Below, piece after piece: positions 9,801 to 17,898 of a DNA stretch of 56,047 nucleotides (the stretch's first letter is position 1; every line of letters starts with the position of its first letter). A program made the translations under genes and the position numbers. The notes below the pieces were generated by a model, which saw only the letters and a list, made by a program, of their open reading frames with translations, was not told where the DNA came from and made no database searches. The stretch covers positions 1-56,047 of the IMG/VR virus record IMGVR_UViG_3300032342_000007. The stretch is one strand, 5' to 3'. This DNA comes from a virus.

Positions 9801-12800
9801 GCTCGTCGGGCTTGTAGTGCTGCGGCGAGTTCATGAACCCGAGAAACGTGTGATCGTCTGTCGAGGCCGGTCCAAAAGCCGCCTTCTGCGAAGAAGACGA
9901 ATTGGCGTACTGCGCTTCGCCATCGTTGGCCACCGCTTCAAGGTCAAACCCGCCACCCACCGTCGGAGGCTTCTTCGCGGCCGGGTAGAGACCGGCCGGG
10001 TACAAACCGACAACTCCGCTCTTGATGACGATTTTCGCCACCAACGCCTTCTTGAGGAAATCGGCAACCAAAGAGTCCGACTCGGCGGGAGTGAGACCGA
10101 GGGCGTACCCAGCAGCCACCTTCAATTCGAGTTCGAGAGGCTCGTCCGGATCGTAGGTCTGGAGTACCCCAAAAAGTGCCCTGTCGGACGCGTGAATCGG
10201 ACCGAAAGCCGACTTTTGATCCGCCGACATCTTGTCCGCCCAGATACCGCCTTGGGCCACCAGATTCTTCAGGTCGAATTTCTGAGCTTGAGCTTGAGCA
10301 ACCGTGAGTGGAACTTTCGGTAGAGCCTGTGCGGTCGCGGCCGGAACCGCAGCAACAGCGCCCTCTGGCAACCATCCTCCCGAGAACGTGAACAAGCCCT
10401 TCTTCTTGGTGCGCCTCTCGTAGAGACCGGTGACGAACGTCTCAAAGTCCTTTCGGATGTTCTTCTTGCGTGAAAGAGCCTTGTCGTAAATCCCAGAGGC
10501 CACAACCGCCCCGCCTGCCGCCGCAGACACATAGGGCTCCAACGCCTTGAGATACTCAGCGTCGGAGATTTTCTCAACGGCCTCGATGGCACCCAACATC
10601 ACGGTCGGATCGAAGCTCTGCTTGTTATCAGCGAAGTCCCCCCAGAACTTGTTGTAGTAGGGCGGATTCGGTTCTCCGTACTGGGCGTTCGGATGGTAGT
10701 CCGTCGCGAGGACATCGCCCTCCGGCGTCGAGTGCGTCCACTTCTCGTTCGGCAGGAGGTACTTGAAGCCCTGTTCCTTGTCGATGCCGATGATGGAACC
10801 GTTCGGAAGGCGCAGCAGGTTGCCACCGTGGGTGTCGTGCTGCGAAAGCAACCAGTCGAGAACGTGCTCATCCGCGACATCCTTCTTCTCGGCGGCAGTC
10901 AACGACGCGGGAAGCACGCCAATCAGGCCCGGTAGTTTGTCCCCAAGCCACGGCTGAAGGGTCGCAGGCTTGTCCTTAAAGGTCACTCCTCCGACCGGAA
11001 CGGTTGAGGGCTTCACTGCGGCGGCGACGGTTGCGAAGAGCGCTTGAGACGCGACCTTCCACGGCTCGGGCTTTCCGCTCGACTTGTTGGTCGCCATCTT
11101 CAGCAGGAACTTGTTCCCCGCATCGTCCACGAAGAAATGCTTCTCGCTGGCACCGCCGATACCGACAGCCGGTCCTGCGTGCGTCAAGCTGCTCAGGGAG
11201 GGAAGCTTGGGAGGAACCAGCACCCCGGTGGCGATTACCGAACTCGGGGCGGAGAGCGCGGCGAACTTGAAGGGCTTGCCCTGCACCGTCGAGAAGAACT
11301 TCTCGAAGTCGGAGCGCAGGTTCTCCTTGCGCTTGAGGATCTTGAACGCGGTGTGAGCTTTCGTGACGGGGTTGTCTCCACCCTCCATCGCGTCAATGTA
11401 CGGCTGAACGAGCTTGCGATAGTCCGCCTCCGAAACAGCTTCGATAGCCTGAATGAAGGGCAACGCGGAGTTGAAGTCGAAATCCAGCTTCCCGTTCGCG
11501 CGCGCAGAGTAGAGCGCGTTGTAAACCGGAGGCGAGTTGTTCGGCTTGTAATCCAGCGACAGTTCGTCATCCCCGATGAACTTGAACGCCTGCTCTTTGT
11601 CGATGCCGACGATGTCGCCATTCGTTCGGACGATGAAGTTCCCGGCCTTCGAATCGTGATTGGACACGAGCCAGTCGAGAACTCGCTCACGTTGCAGTTG
11701 CTGGATCTGCTTCTGAGAGAGATTCGTGACGGGCAACTTCGAGAGGTCGGTCGCCACATCAGGAATCATCGACTGAACGGAGCCCCAGCTATCTCCCTCG
11801 CCTGTGGCAACCACCGGCACGTACGTAGAGGCGTCGCCGAGCAGCGCGGCGATGCTCGACGCAACCTGACCCGCGAAAGCCCGGACCTTGGAGGCATCCG
11901 TCTTGTAGAGGAACAGATTCCCAGCCGCGTCCTTGAGGAACTCCTTCGGCTTGTTCCCGCCAAGCTTGGACTTCGCGTTCCCGTGGCTGTCGGCAGCGCT
12001 CGTCAGTGCAGAAATCGGAGGAACGGCGGGAAGAGGACTGCCCGGTGTGGAGGGGGCCACGGGAACAGCAGGCGGCTCCTTCTTCGCGACCACGACCGGA
12101 GCAACCACGGCCGGAGGGAGGGTGACCGGAGGCGGACCGTCCACCTTGTCGAGGAAGTCGTCGAGGTCAAAGCCGTCCGCGTACAGCGCCTTCTTGATGA
12201 CGGTGGTCGCGAAAACTTCGGCCTTGGCAGGCGACCACCCGGCTGCCTTCAGGAAATCGATGACCTGCTTGGCCGGGGCCAGCTTGACGAGATTCGCCCC
12301 GAACCCGCTCACATGCGCCGGGGCGGGTGCCGACTGGAACGCCTTCCAAAGCCCCAGAACCTTGGCCTCGTCCGTGTCTGGTTCGTACCCGAGCTGCGCA
12401 GCCCAGTGCAGAACCTTGGCGTCGGTGGGAACGGCGTTGCCCGCCAGAGCCCCCTGCTTGCCCGCAGGAACCGCAATCGGGGCAGGAGTAGGGGGTACGA
12501 CAGGCTCAGGCGTCGAAACAGGCTTCAGCTCGTGGTGAGCGCCTTGGATGAACTCGGCCACGTCGAAGTCTACGGTCTGCAACGAGCCCACGAGGTGCTT
12601 CAGGAAGGCCAGTGCGTCGCTCGTTCCATAAGCGGACCCGGCTGCCAGCCCTGCAAGTTCAGCGGCGGCACCCTCAAGGGCCTTCGCGCTCCCCGGCCCC
12701 CAGAAGGCACCGGTACCGCCGAGCTTGAGATGCTTGCGCCAAACGTTGAGCGCTTTCGCCTCGTTCGAGTTGGGAAAGAAGCCGAGCGCAACGGCGAGGT

Positions 12801-14505
12801 CGCGCACAAATGTCGAGGTGGGCTCAGCGAAGGCTGAGAGGTCGGGCTTCGGTGGCGCGGGGCCGTCATCCGGAGTGTCGAGATCGGGGCCGGGACCGAG
12901 AGGCTCGGCAGGACCGGCCATGAAGTCGCCAACGTTCCAGTCGGGCAGCATGGCGAGTTTGTTTTGAACGAGGTCCGTCACGAACGCGAGGCGATCAGCC
13001 AACGTCTTGTTGAACTCCGCCGAGGGCACGGGACCGTCCAGCTCAGCAAGTTCTTTCGCCGTCCTTTCGAGAGCGTTGGTGGTCTTCTTGAGGTGGTTCC
13101 GATAGAGGTTGAGCACCTTGGCTTCGTTCGAGTTCGCGGCGAACCCGAGAGCTTTGGCGGCTGCGAGCACCTGCGGATTCGAGGGTGCCGCGAATGGCGA
13201 AAGGTCGGGAACGGTCGCAGGCAGCGCCGTGACCGAGAGCTGCTGCGCCGCTTGCGCCGCGCTCAGCAAGCTCGGGAACTTGCTCTTGGCCGAATCGACC
13301 ACGTAGGAGACGTGGGCTGCGAGCTTCTTCTTCTCTGCCGCAGAGAAGTCGAGACCGCTGATGAAAGCGATGTCTTGCACCGTCCGCGTAATCGCCTTCT
13401 CTGGAGTCCAGCCGCCGCCGCGACTCTTGTCCGACGTGCCGACGTAGAGTCCAATTACCTTGGCCTCGGTCGAGTCCAGCCCCCACCCCATTGCGGAGAT
13501 GACGGCTTGGGTCGCAGGTGCGGTAGGTGAGTCCACCGCTAGGATTGCGTGCTTTATCCAGTCCACCTTGCCGGGCGCGGGCGCAACCACGGGTTCCGGT
13601 ACAGGCGCAGGAGCAGGAACAGGCGCAGGCGTGGCGAGAGAATAACCGTGAGGAAGCGGCTTCGTTTTCTTCTTCTTCGGCGCTTCAGGAGCAGCCGCCG
13701 GAACAGTGGGGCTGACCGCGACCACGGGCGCGGACATCACAGGACCAGTGCCGCCGACGAACGAGAGGGTCATCCCGCTGTCGAAATCACCCTTAACAGT
13801 GACGAGCCCCTTCGCCTTGGCGGCGTTGATGAGCACTTCGACGTGGTCGTGAGCCACCGCGTTCTTCTTGTTGAACTTCACCCGATAAAGCTCGGCGACG
13901 GTGTCGGAGTTGATCTTCGGGTTCTTGTGAAACTGAGCCAGAATAAACGCCTGCGGAGACCCGGCAGAAAACCCGAGGGTCTGGAGCGCGAAATCAAGCG
14001 GGTTCGAAGTCTCGGCGGGCGACGGCGGGCGCGCGTTCGGGCTGGGGGCTTCGGTGGGAAGCTGCGCCGCAGCCTTGGCGGCGGCTTCGGCGGCGGTAGC
14101 CTTCTGGAACCAACCGTTGCCAAACTTTTTGAGAACCCCGGTGTACCAGTTCGCGTTCTTCAACAGCGCGGCACGCTTCTTCGGGTCATTGAAGCCCGCG
14201 TCCTTCAGATATGACAGCAGCTCATCGACATCGAGAGCCTTGCCGCCTGTGACACCGGGAGGAGGCGTGTGCGTGTGGGCGGGCTTTTTGTAGAAAGACT
14301 GCAACCCCGACGGCGTCTCTTGGGGCACGTAGATCCATTCACCGTTGGACTGCTTCTGCACCCGACGGTTGCCGTGCGAAGAAACCCAACCCGGCGGCAA
14401 CCCGGTCGCTTCCTCAAGCGGGGCGGCAACCGAAGAAGTCCCGAAAAACGCAGACAACGTGACGACGGCGTTTTCGGATCTCCAAAAGTCGTTGCCGATG
14501 CTCAC
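6883..14505 (-). CDS. Giant modular protein with two kinase-like domains (2540 aa)
   Basis: Pro/Ala-rich linkers separate many small domains. Residues 330-790 hold four related helical modules, each with a G(F/W/Y)-x-x-(D/N)(S/T)xEAKVL-like signature (near 344, 457, 579 and 710). Residues 836-1075 and 1105-1365 are two copies of a HipA/PI4-kinase-like fold: a strand lysine (K868, K1136), a catalytic loop HDSKAGN (H950-N956) or HDTHGGN (H1223-N1229), and a metal site GIDKEQ (D969, D1242). Residues 1755-1890 look like a third copy that keeps VLDW but has lost the catalytic motifs. Two further tandem modules occur at 1410-1505 and 1520-1618. The C-terminus (about 2240-2540) is a separate globular part. 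The GTG start has AGGAG upstream. Size and setting suggest a virion or injected effector protein; this is inference. Confidence 0.85.
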   Translation of the reverse strand: MSIGNDFWRSENAVVTLSAFFGTSSVAAPLEEATGLPPGWVSSHGNRRVQKQSNGEWIYVPQETPSGLQSFYKKPAHTHTPPPGVTGGKALDVDELLSYLKDAGFNDPKKRAALLKNANWYTGVLKKFGNGWFQKATAAEAAAKAAAQLPTEAPSPNARPPSPAETSNPLDFALQTLGFSAGSPQAFILAQFHKNPKINSDTVAELYRVKFNKKNAVAHDHVEVLINAAKAKGLVTVKGDFDSGMTLSFVGGTGPVMSAPVVAVSPTVPAAAPEAPKKKKTKPLPHGYSLATPAPVPAPAPVPEPVVAPAPGKVDWIKHAILAVDSPTAPATQAVISAMGWGLDSTEAKVIGLYVGTSDKSRGGGWTPEKAITRTVQDIAFISGLDFSAAEKKKLAAHVSYVVDSAKSKFPSLLSAAQAAQQLSVTALPATVPDLSPFAAPSNPQVLAAAKALGFAANSNEAKVLNLYRNHLKKTTNALERTAKELAELDGPVPSAEFNKTLADRLAFVTDLVQNKLAMLPDWNVGDFMAGPAEPLGPGPDLDTPDDGPAPPKPDLSAFAEPTSTFVRDLAVALGFFPNSNEAKALNVWRKHLKLGGTGAFWGPGSAKALEGAAAELAGLAAGSAYGTSDALAFLKHLVGSLQTVDFDVAEFIQGAHHELKPVSTPEPVVPPTPAPIAVPAGKQGALAGNAVPTDAKVLHWAAQLGYEPDTDEAKVLGLWKAFQSAPAPAHVSGFGANLVKLAPAKQVIDFLKAAGWSPAKAEVFATTVIKKALYADGFDLDDFLDKVDGPPPVTLPPAVVAPVVVAKKEPPAVPVAPSTPGSPLPAVPPISALTSAADSHGNAKSKLGGNKPKEFLKDAAGNLFLYKTDASKVRAFAGQVASSIAALLGDASTYVPVVATGEGDSWGSVQSMIPDVATDLSKLPVTNLSQKQIQQLQRERVLDWLVSNHDSKAGNFIVRTNGDIVGIDKEQAFKFIGDDELSLDYKPNNSPPVYNALYSARANGKLDFDFNSALPFIQAIEAVSEADYRKLVQPYIDAMEGGDNPVTKAHTAFKILKRKENLRSDFEKFFSTVQGKPFKFAALSAPSSVIATGVLVPPKLPSLSSLTHAGPAVGIGGASEKHFFVDDAGNKFLLKMATNKSSGKPEPWKVASQALFATVAAAVKPSTVPVGGVTFKDKPATLQPWLGDKLPGLIGVLPASLTAAEKKDVADEHVLDWLLSQHDTHGGNLLRLPNGSIIGIDKEQGFKYLLPNEKWTHSTPEGDVLATDYHPNAQYGEPNPPYYNKFWGDFADNKQSFDPTVMLGAIEAVEKISDAEYLKALEPYVSAAAGGAVVASGIYDKALSRKKNIRKDFETFVTGLYERRTKKKGLFTFSGGWLPEGAVAAVPAATAQALPKVPLTVAQAQAQKFDLKNLVAQGGIWADKMSADQKSAFGPIHASDRALFGVLQTYDPDEPLELELKVAAGYALGLTPAESDSLVADFLKKALVAKIVIKSGVVGLYPAGLYPAAKKPPTVGGGFDLEAVANDGEAQYANSSSSQKAAFGPASTDDHTFLGFMNSPQHYKPDEPLDVQLQDMALKHMNFLSAEEVGTRVKDFIKRAVAAGFVVSGGVVGFVPASAYAAGQVPKPVTLAPQPGQFSVPKPEGFTPPSFTNIKQVAASLGIKTNSVYYKALKNLAAYKDNIKDAAAQHAWESGADYDTALKRVKNVAKKLKALGGWGAQPTPVSASVPAPQVSSPIEEFSFPEPTVVLPAKPEEIAAAAATALKALQVATNYAPSPLTDATLARKGVLDWIIPSGTDPIVRPDTDPIWEKLVNEQQGAGNLGGVFDDLFKISPLDFDTMVRPVAEATHPGNKMMQVAFVQDAINRKNTTKFKVEQTLTEALRVKTGTNGRFMFSTGWVEAGALPPKPPKPVPYIKTIKTTAEQFAASSENGSTPVKIRPWKVKDAAGVQTEDETKRALKYKEGGLPAVEAFLAKFNLKALGPAIEKKSENGTLKFFLPVSKADLDAAFITTEETITPDEIEQEVVAGDKIAPHSGTPSYFPSHAPALPVAQSFKDINNAKTAKLGLIGRAFPTDGPALWGSTGTLNIKRVTDTAGVTKLMVSFKIKKDARDKNGKAVGWQALSNTGQHTEHSFWIGSYNAESDSIVKTAGESLEVGAREWTSGKHKLRMVTDEHYFALVGQMVAELDLGSDEKLTDVLKELLDKASSGLGDMVLHEPTPEDHEIQKLHQILFSAAPAVERELKPEDFTVGGLRERVKNAFAHNYAGNSSSEPKPATDMNGNPKKVPLKIPSEYFSAVETEVTPGLKSFVVPDRWRGFPKGSDGEPILKFLETSAKTPKFIIQALRDSGPSGINQRLLSGTASSQHGGAAGNSVSEDLASGGAQTGMWRLITTNSASSSLFASVNAGNTSSRYKYILAADELDRLDVMSFPGDAYGSFGKGSGSAQWKDRQTTPEIIKYRNAHTGATSSNETDFFNGVHASRLLRIVCQDEGDRVELIKEARKQNFLSVNGVPIEDFVVVVSGPAQEIYDKYVKPMGL

Positions 14506-14569
14506 GTCGAGTCTCCTATCCAGCGCCGAAGGCGCGCCGAGTCATACCTGAGCGGGACAGATCTTGGAA

Positions 14570-15349
14570 CTACGCAACATCCGCCTTCTTGCTTTTCGGA
14601 GCAAGAGTCTCGACGGCCTTCAGCGCTGCCGCATCGAGAATGGGTGCCAAGAATTCGTTGATGTCCGCCCCGGACTCGCGACAGTAGTTGAGCACCTTGT
14701 CGAGCGCTTTTTTCATCGGTCGAGTCATCTGCACATAGACGTGCTCGTTTTTTCCGAACGTGAACACCATGTACGACTGTTGAACGGTGTCACCGTACTT
14801 CGCGAAGAGCGTCTGAATGATGGTGCCGAGGTCTTCAACGGTCTTGGCTTCTTTGGCCTTCTCGTCGAACTCGGCGTGCATCTCCTTCGGAAGCGACTGC
14901 TTCATGCCGCGCTTCACGTCACCAACGAGCTTCTGGAACTGCCGGGTGTCCACGTAGCCCATGAGCTGCTGGAGCGCGTCCTTGCCGTACTTGTCGGCCA
15001 TCTCTTGGTAGAGCTTGAGGAACTTCTCCGGGTTCATCTTGCCGCCGATGACATTCAGACGGACGGTCTCGAACTTCTGAAGGTCTTCGTCCTGCCAGCG
15101 CTTGCCGATGAGAACCGTGCAAGGCACCTCATCAACACCCGCCGCCTGACACGCCTTCCAACGATGCTCACCGCCGATGATGCGGTAGTTGCCGTCTTCG
15201 AGAGCGACCACTTGAATCGCGGCGGTGCAACCGTTCTCTTTGATCTCATCCACGAGGCGCGTGAACATCGCCTCGTCCATGTTCTGCGGGTTCCAAGGAT
15301 TGGCAACCAGCTTCTCAATGGGAATGTGCTTCAGCTCATGCTTGCTCAA
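14570..15349 (-). CDS. ParB/sulfiredoxin-like domain protein
   Basis: 259 residues. The first about 90 residues form a ParB N-terminal (ParB/Srx) domain: IPIEKLVANPWNPQ, then a strand-helix part and the GEHRWKACQAAG motif (G-x-H-R), which in this superfamily binds nucleotide or acts as a nuclease. No following ParB helix-turn-helix or parS-like partner is evident and no ParA is nearby, so partition is unlikely. Phage members are often nucleases or regulators. I use a TTG start with GGAGAA six bases upstream; an earlier in-frame ATG at 15442 would overlap the previous gene by 37 bases and lacks a ribosome-binding site. Confidence 0.7.
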   Translation of the reverse strand: MSKHELKHIPIEKLVANPWNPQNMDEAMFTRLVDEIKENGCTAAIQVVALEDGNYRIIGGEHRWKACQAAGVDEVPCTVLIGKRWQDEDLQKFETVRLNVIGGKMNPEKFLKLYQEMADKYGKDALQQLMGYVDTRQFQKLVGDVKRGMKQSLPKEMHAEFDEKAKEAKTVEDLGTIIQTLFAKYGDTVQQSYMVFTFGKNEHVYVQMTRPMKKALDKVLNYCRESGADINEFLAPILDAAALKAVETLAPKSKKADVA

Positions 15350-15405
15350 GATGGTTCTCCGAGGGTGTGCGGGAGAATCATAGCGCCCCCGAAGCAAGTA
15401 CGGTA

Positions 15406-15621
15406 TCAGTCGCCAAGGAGAACTTCGGCGAGATTTCCGCACTTCCCCGCGACGATGCGCAGCTCACCGCAGAGTTCATGCACCACCTCGTCGAGCTGGT
15501 GATCCTCTCCGGGCTTGTCGATGACCGGCAGTCCTTCGCCCATTTTCTCGATCCACTTGTCGAGAATCTTCTTGGCGCTTTCCAGTTCAGCAACGATGAG
15601 TTCGGGACCGACGGGGAGCAT
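15406..15621 (-). CDS. Hypothetical helical protein, 71 aa
   Basis: Acidic and mostly helical (AELESAKKILDKWIEKM, DEVVHELCGELRIV). Its ATG overlaps the upstream stop in a TGATG arrangement, indicating translational coupling. No domain recognised. Confidence 0.65.
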   Translation of the reverse strand: MLPVGPELIVAELESAKKILDKWIEKMGEGLPVIDKPGEDHQLDEVVHELCGELRIVAGKCGNLAEVLLGD

Positions 15622-16601
15622 CAGTTCTCCTTGGCGACCTTCTCCAGCGTGGCGAGCCCGTAGAGCACGTCCGTTGAAGTGGGATCAACGACGATGAACT
15701 TGTAGCCGATGAGCTTCTCCAGCTTCGCGACGTAACGAAGCTTCTGCTCTTCGCTGGCCTTCGTGAAGTCGTTGTTCGCGAGGAAGTCGAGACAGATGAG
15801 CGAGAAGTTGTGGCCGGGACGAGAACTGCCTGACAGCTCCTTGGCGCGATCAATTGCGAGCCGAACCGTCTCAAGCTGCTCGGGATAGAACTTGAAGTTC
15901 TTGCTGAAGAGCGGTTCTTCGCCGTTGTCTTTCTCGTCCGCGCCCCAGTGATCGCGCGGGGGCACCAACAGCGGGTCCATGCCCTCGCCAGACTCACCTT
16001 CCTCGTACTTGCCGACGAGCTTGTTCGACTTCTTCACCGGGTCGCCTTGCTTGCGAACCTCACGCTCCACCTCTTCGCCTTCGAGACGGTCAAGCGCCTT
16101 CCGCACGACGGCTTCCACCGTCTGGTAGTTCATGTTCTCGCACTTGGTCACCCACGACTCGACGTTGCTGAGCTTGAGGAGACCCGGCCGACACAACTCG
16201 CGCACCTTCGACCAACCGAGCGCGACGAGCCGCTTCTTGACGAGAGGATTCATTCCGTCGAGTTCGATTTCGATGCGGTACCAGATGAGCCTCAGCCGCT
16301 CGGCTTTCTTGTAGTGGAGGCCCAGCTCCTGCTCGGCGTAGTCACGGAAGGTGTTGAACCCCCACGTCGTGAAAATGGGCTTCTTCTCGCGGTCACCGTC
16401 GATGGGTGTGTCGTAGACGGTGAACAGAATCTGAGCGAGATCCATGTAGCCGGTCTCCAACGACTCGACCAATTCCTTGGCTTGGGCTCGAACCTTCTTC
16501 GCCCACGCCTTGGACCCGCGCCCCGAGGAGTCTCCGTCCATAGCCTTGCCGTCCTTGCTCTTGTCCTTGCCGCCGTTGATGACGCTGAAATCCGCTCTCA
16601 C
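15621..16601 (-). CDS. Hypothetical phage protein, 326 aa
   Basis: Not recognised. The N-terminal half is helical with a GFNTFRDYAEQELGLHYKKA stretch that could be a winged-helix or helix-turn-helix, followed by KKRLVALGWSKVRELCRPG. A charged linker (about 185-225) leads to a C-terminal domain (about 230-326) with the conserved-looking FYPEQLETVRLAIDRAKEL and LICLDFLANNDF. The GTG start overlaps the stop of the OB-fold SSB (GTGA). Its place between SSB and ParB-domain genes suggests a role in DNA metabolism or regulation, but nothing more can be said. Confidence 0.6.
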   Translation of the reverse strand: MRADFSVINGGKDKSKDGKAMDGDSSGRGSKAWAKKVRAQAKELVESLETGYMDLAQILFTVYDTPIDGDREKKPIFTTWGFNTFRDYAEQELGLHYKKAERLRLIWYRIEIELDGMNPLVKKRLVALGWSKVRELCRPGLLKLSNVESWVTKCENMNYQTVEAVVRKALDRLEGEEVEREVRKQGDPVKKSNKLVGKYEEGESGEGMDPLLVPPRDHWGADEKDNGEEPLFSKNFKFYPEQLETVRLAIDRAKELSGSSRPGHNFSLICLDFLANNDFTKASEEQKLRYVAKLEKLIGYKFIVVDPTSTDVLYGLATLEKVAKEN

Positions 16602-16942
16602 GCGACCTCCCCGCTCGGTTCTTTCTCCTGCTTCAGCTCTTTCTCCCAGAAAACAACCTCGCGCGCGCGAACCTCGGTGAGGTCGCCGTGCGGTCCGTCG
16701 CGATTCATCAGCTCGCCTTCAACAAGCACGTAAACGCCCTTGGTGAGCCGAGTCCGACAAATACGAACCAGCCCATCCACGTAGACGTTGACCTTGATGT
16801 ACGCCGTCACCACCTGACCACCCGACGCATAGCGGTCCGAGGCGATGTGAAATCCGCAAACCTCCAGCCCGTTGCCAGTCTTCCCGAAGTCGATAGCCCC
16901 CGTGACGTTCCCCGAAACAATGACCTTGTTCAAACCCCTCAT
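16598..16942 (-). CDS. ssb: Single-stranded DNA-binding protein, OB-fold
   Basis: 114 residues. It begins MRGLNKVIVSGNVTG, the classic SSB first strand, continues with an FHIASDRY strand and ends the fold with VEGELMNRDG and VVFWEKE. The C-terminus is PSGEVA and lacks the acidic D-D-D-I-P-F tip that recruits partner proteins; that tip is instead present on the larger SSB-like protein at 25847-26635. The ATG overlaps the RuvC stop (ATGA), with GGAGAA upstream. A recombination rather than replication role is a reasonable guess given its RuvC and nuclease neighbours. Confidence 0.8.
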   Translation of the reverse strand: MRGLNKVIVSGNVTGAIDFGKTGNGLEVCGFHIASDRYASGGQVVTAYIKVNVYVDGLVRICRTRLTKGVYVLVEGELMNRDGPHGDLTEVRAREVVFWEKELKQEKEPSGEVA

Positions 16943-17517
16943 AGCGGTTCTCCGGTGACAACCCGACGCGCCATCCGCATCAGCTCGCTGTCGAGCGTCG
17001 CGACCACAGCTCCGAGCGCGTCGTAGGGATGCTCCAGCATCGACGGAAGAACATCTCGGCAAGACTCGTCCAACAGGGCCTTGCCGTAGCGCACTTTCAA
17101 CGCCTTCTGCACGGTGGTTTTGTCGGAGGTCTTGGAGCCGGTAACAGACTGCTTGAGCTGCTGCGGAGACGCCTGAATCACGGGGATGTTGAACTGTTCG
17201 GACAGCGCAGCAATGGCTCCCCAACACATCGCCATCTTGGCCGCGACCGACGAGCTGCGCGGGAAGCTCATCGTCTCCGCGCAGATGGCGCTGACGGGGC
17301 CGTGCGCACCGTCTGTCGCGAGGTCGCGAAGGAACAAGTAGATCTCGCGCGCGCGACGGACGTTGTCATCGGAGGCGAAGACCTTCTGCTTCTTGGACGA
17401 CTTCTCGGTGCGGAACACACCCATGTTGAGCAAGCGCTCTCCACCCTTAGGCGGGAGTTCCACCACCGCGTAGCCGATGCAGGCAAAACCGGGGTCCAAC
17501 CCAAGTACGACGCTCAT
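16939..17517 (-). CDS. ruvC: Holliday junction resolvase RuvC
   Basis: 192 residues, normal RuvC length. Catalytic acidic residues are D8 (GLDPG), E81 (ICAETMSFP) and the C-terminal H163-P-Y-D166-A (EHPYDALGA), as expected for the RNase H-like resolvase dimer. No RuvA or RuvB is nearby, which is usual for phages, where the enzyme trims branched DNA before packaging. Sits in a tightly overlapping leftward set: zinc-ribbon protein, RuvC, SSB. Confidence 0.93.
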   Translation of the reverse strand: MSVVLGLDPGFACIGYAVVELPPKGGERLLNMGVFRTEKSSKKQKVFASDDNVRRAREIYLFLRDLATDGAHGPVSAICAETMSFPRSSSVAAKMAMCWGAIAALSEQFNIPVIQASPQQLKQSVTGSKTSDKTTVQKALKVRYGKALLDESCRDVLPSMLEHPYDALGAVVATLDSELMRMARRVVTGEPL

Positions 17518-17897
17518 GCGCGCTTCCTCGTGATGCTCTCGAAGCGCTCGTGCAGAGTGATAGCCCCCAATACGTCATCAGCGTCCTGAACCCGAATGAA
17601 GCGGCCCTCGACGCGCTCCAGCGGCTTCCCGCGCTTGAGGCCGAGAACGTTCGTCACGCGCGCGACCGCCACCTTCGTCTCGGGAGAATCGAGCCACCCT
17701 GAATCGTACAGGAAGCACAGCGCGCAGATATTCTCCTGCCCGTAACGCGCGTGCGTGATGCTCCAGTGCGCGGTCGGCTGCTTACACACAGCGCAGTGGA
17801 GATTCGCGGTCGGACCCAACGGACGCAGAACGTGCGTGTTGAGAACCTTCGGCTTCGCGGCAACATCCGGAACGACGGGGGCTGTGGTGGTTTCCAT
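17514..17897 (-). CDS. Small zinc-ribbon protein, 127 aa
   Basis: Contains CAVC and CALC knuckles 22 residues apart, a typical zinc ribbon, in a protein with an N-terminal Thr/Pro-rich stretch. The ATG follows the stop of the Cas4-like nuclease by one base; the stop overlaps RuvC. Function unknown; a DNA-binding accessory to the recombination cluster is plausible. Confidence 0.7.
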   Translation of the reverse strand: METTTAPVVPDVAAKPKVLNTHVLRPLGPTANLHCAVCKQPTAHWSITHARYGQENICALCFLYDSGWLDSPETKVAVARVTNVLGLKRGKPLERVEGRFIRVQDADDVLGAITLHERFESITRKRA

Positions 17898-17898
17898 T

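Noticed and set aside
8398-10323. Long rightward open frame of 641 codons opposite the giant gene
   Set aside because: It is a mirror of the high-GC third-position pattern of the leftward gene: Arg/Val/Leu-rich with no domain, and the leftward frame has clear repeats and kinase motifs.
14535-14550. GCGCC-TTC-GGCGC hairpin before the giant gene as a terminator
   Set aside because: Short stem and no T-tract; it is within the gap carrying the ribosome-binding region of the next gene.
14570-15349. Partition system (ParAB)
   Set aside because: Only a ParB/Srx N-terminal domain is present; no ParA or centromere-like repeats nearby.
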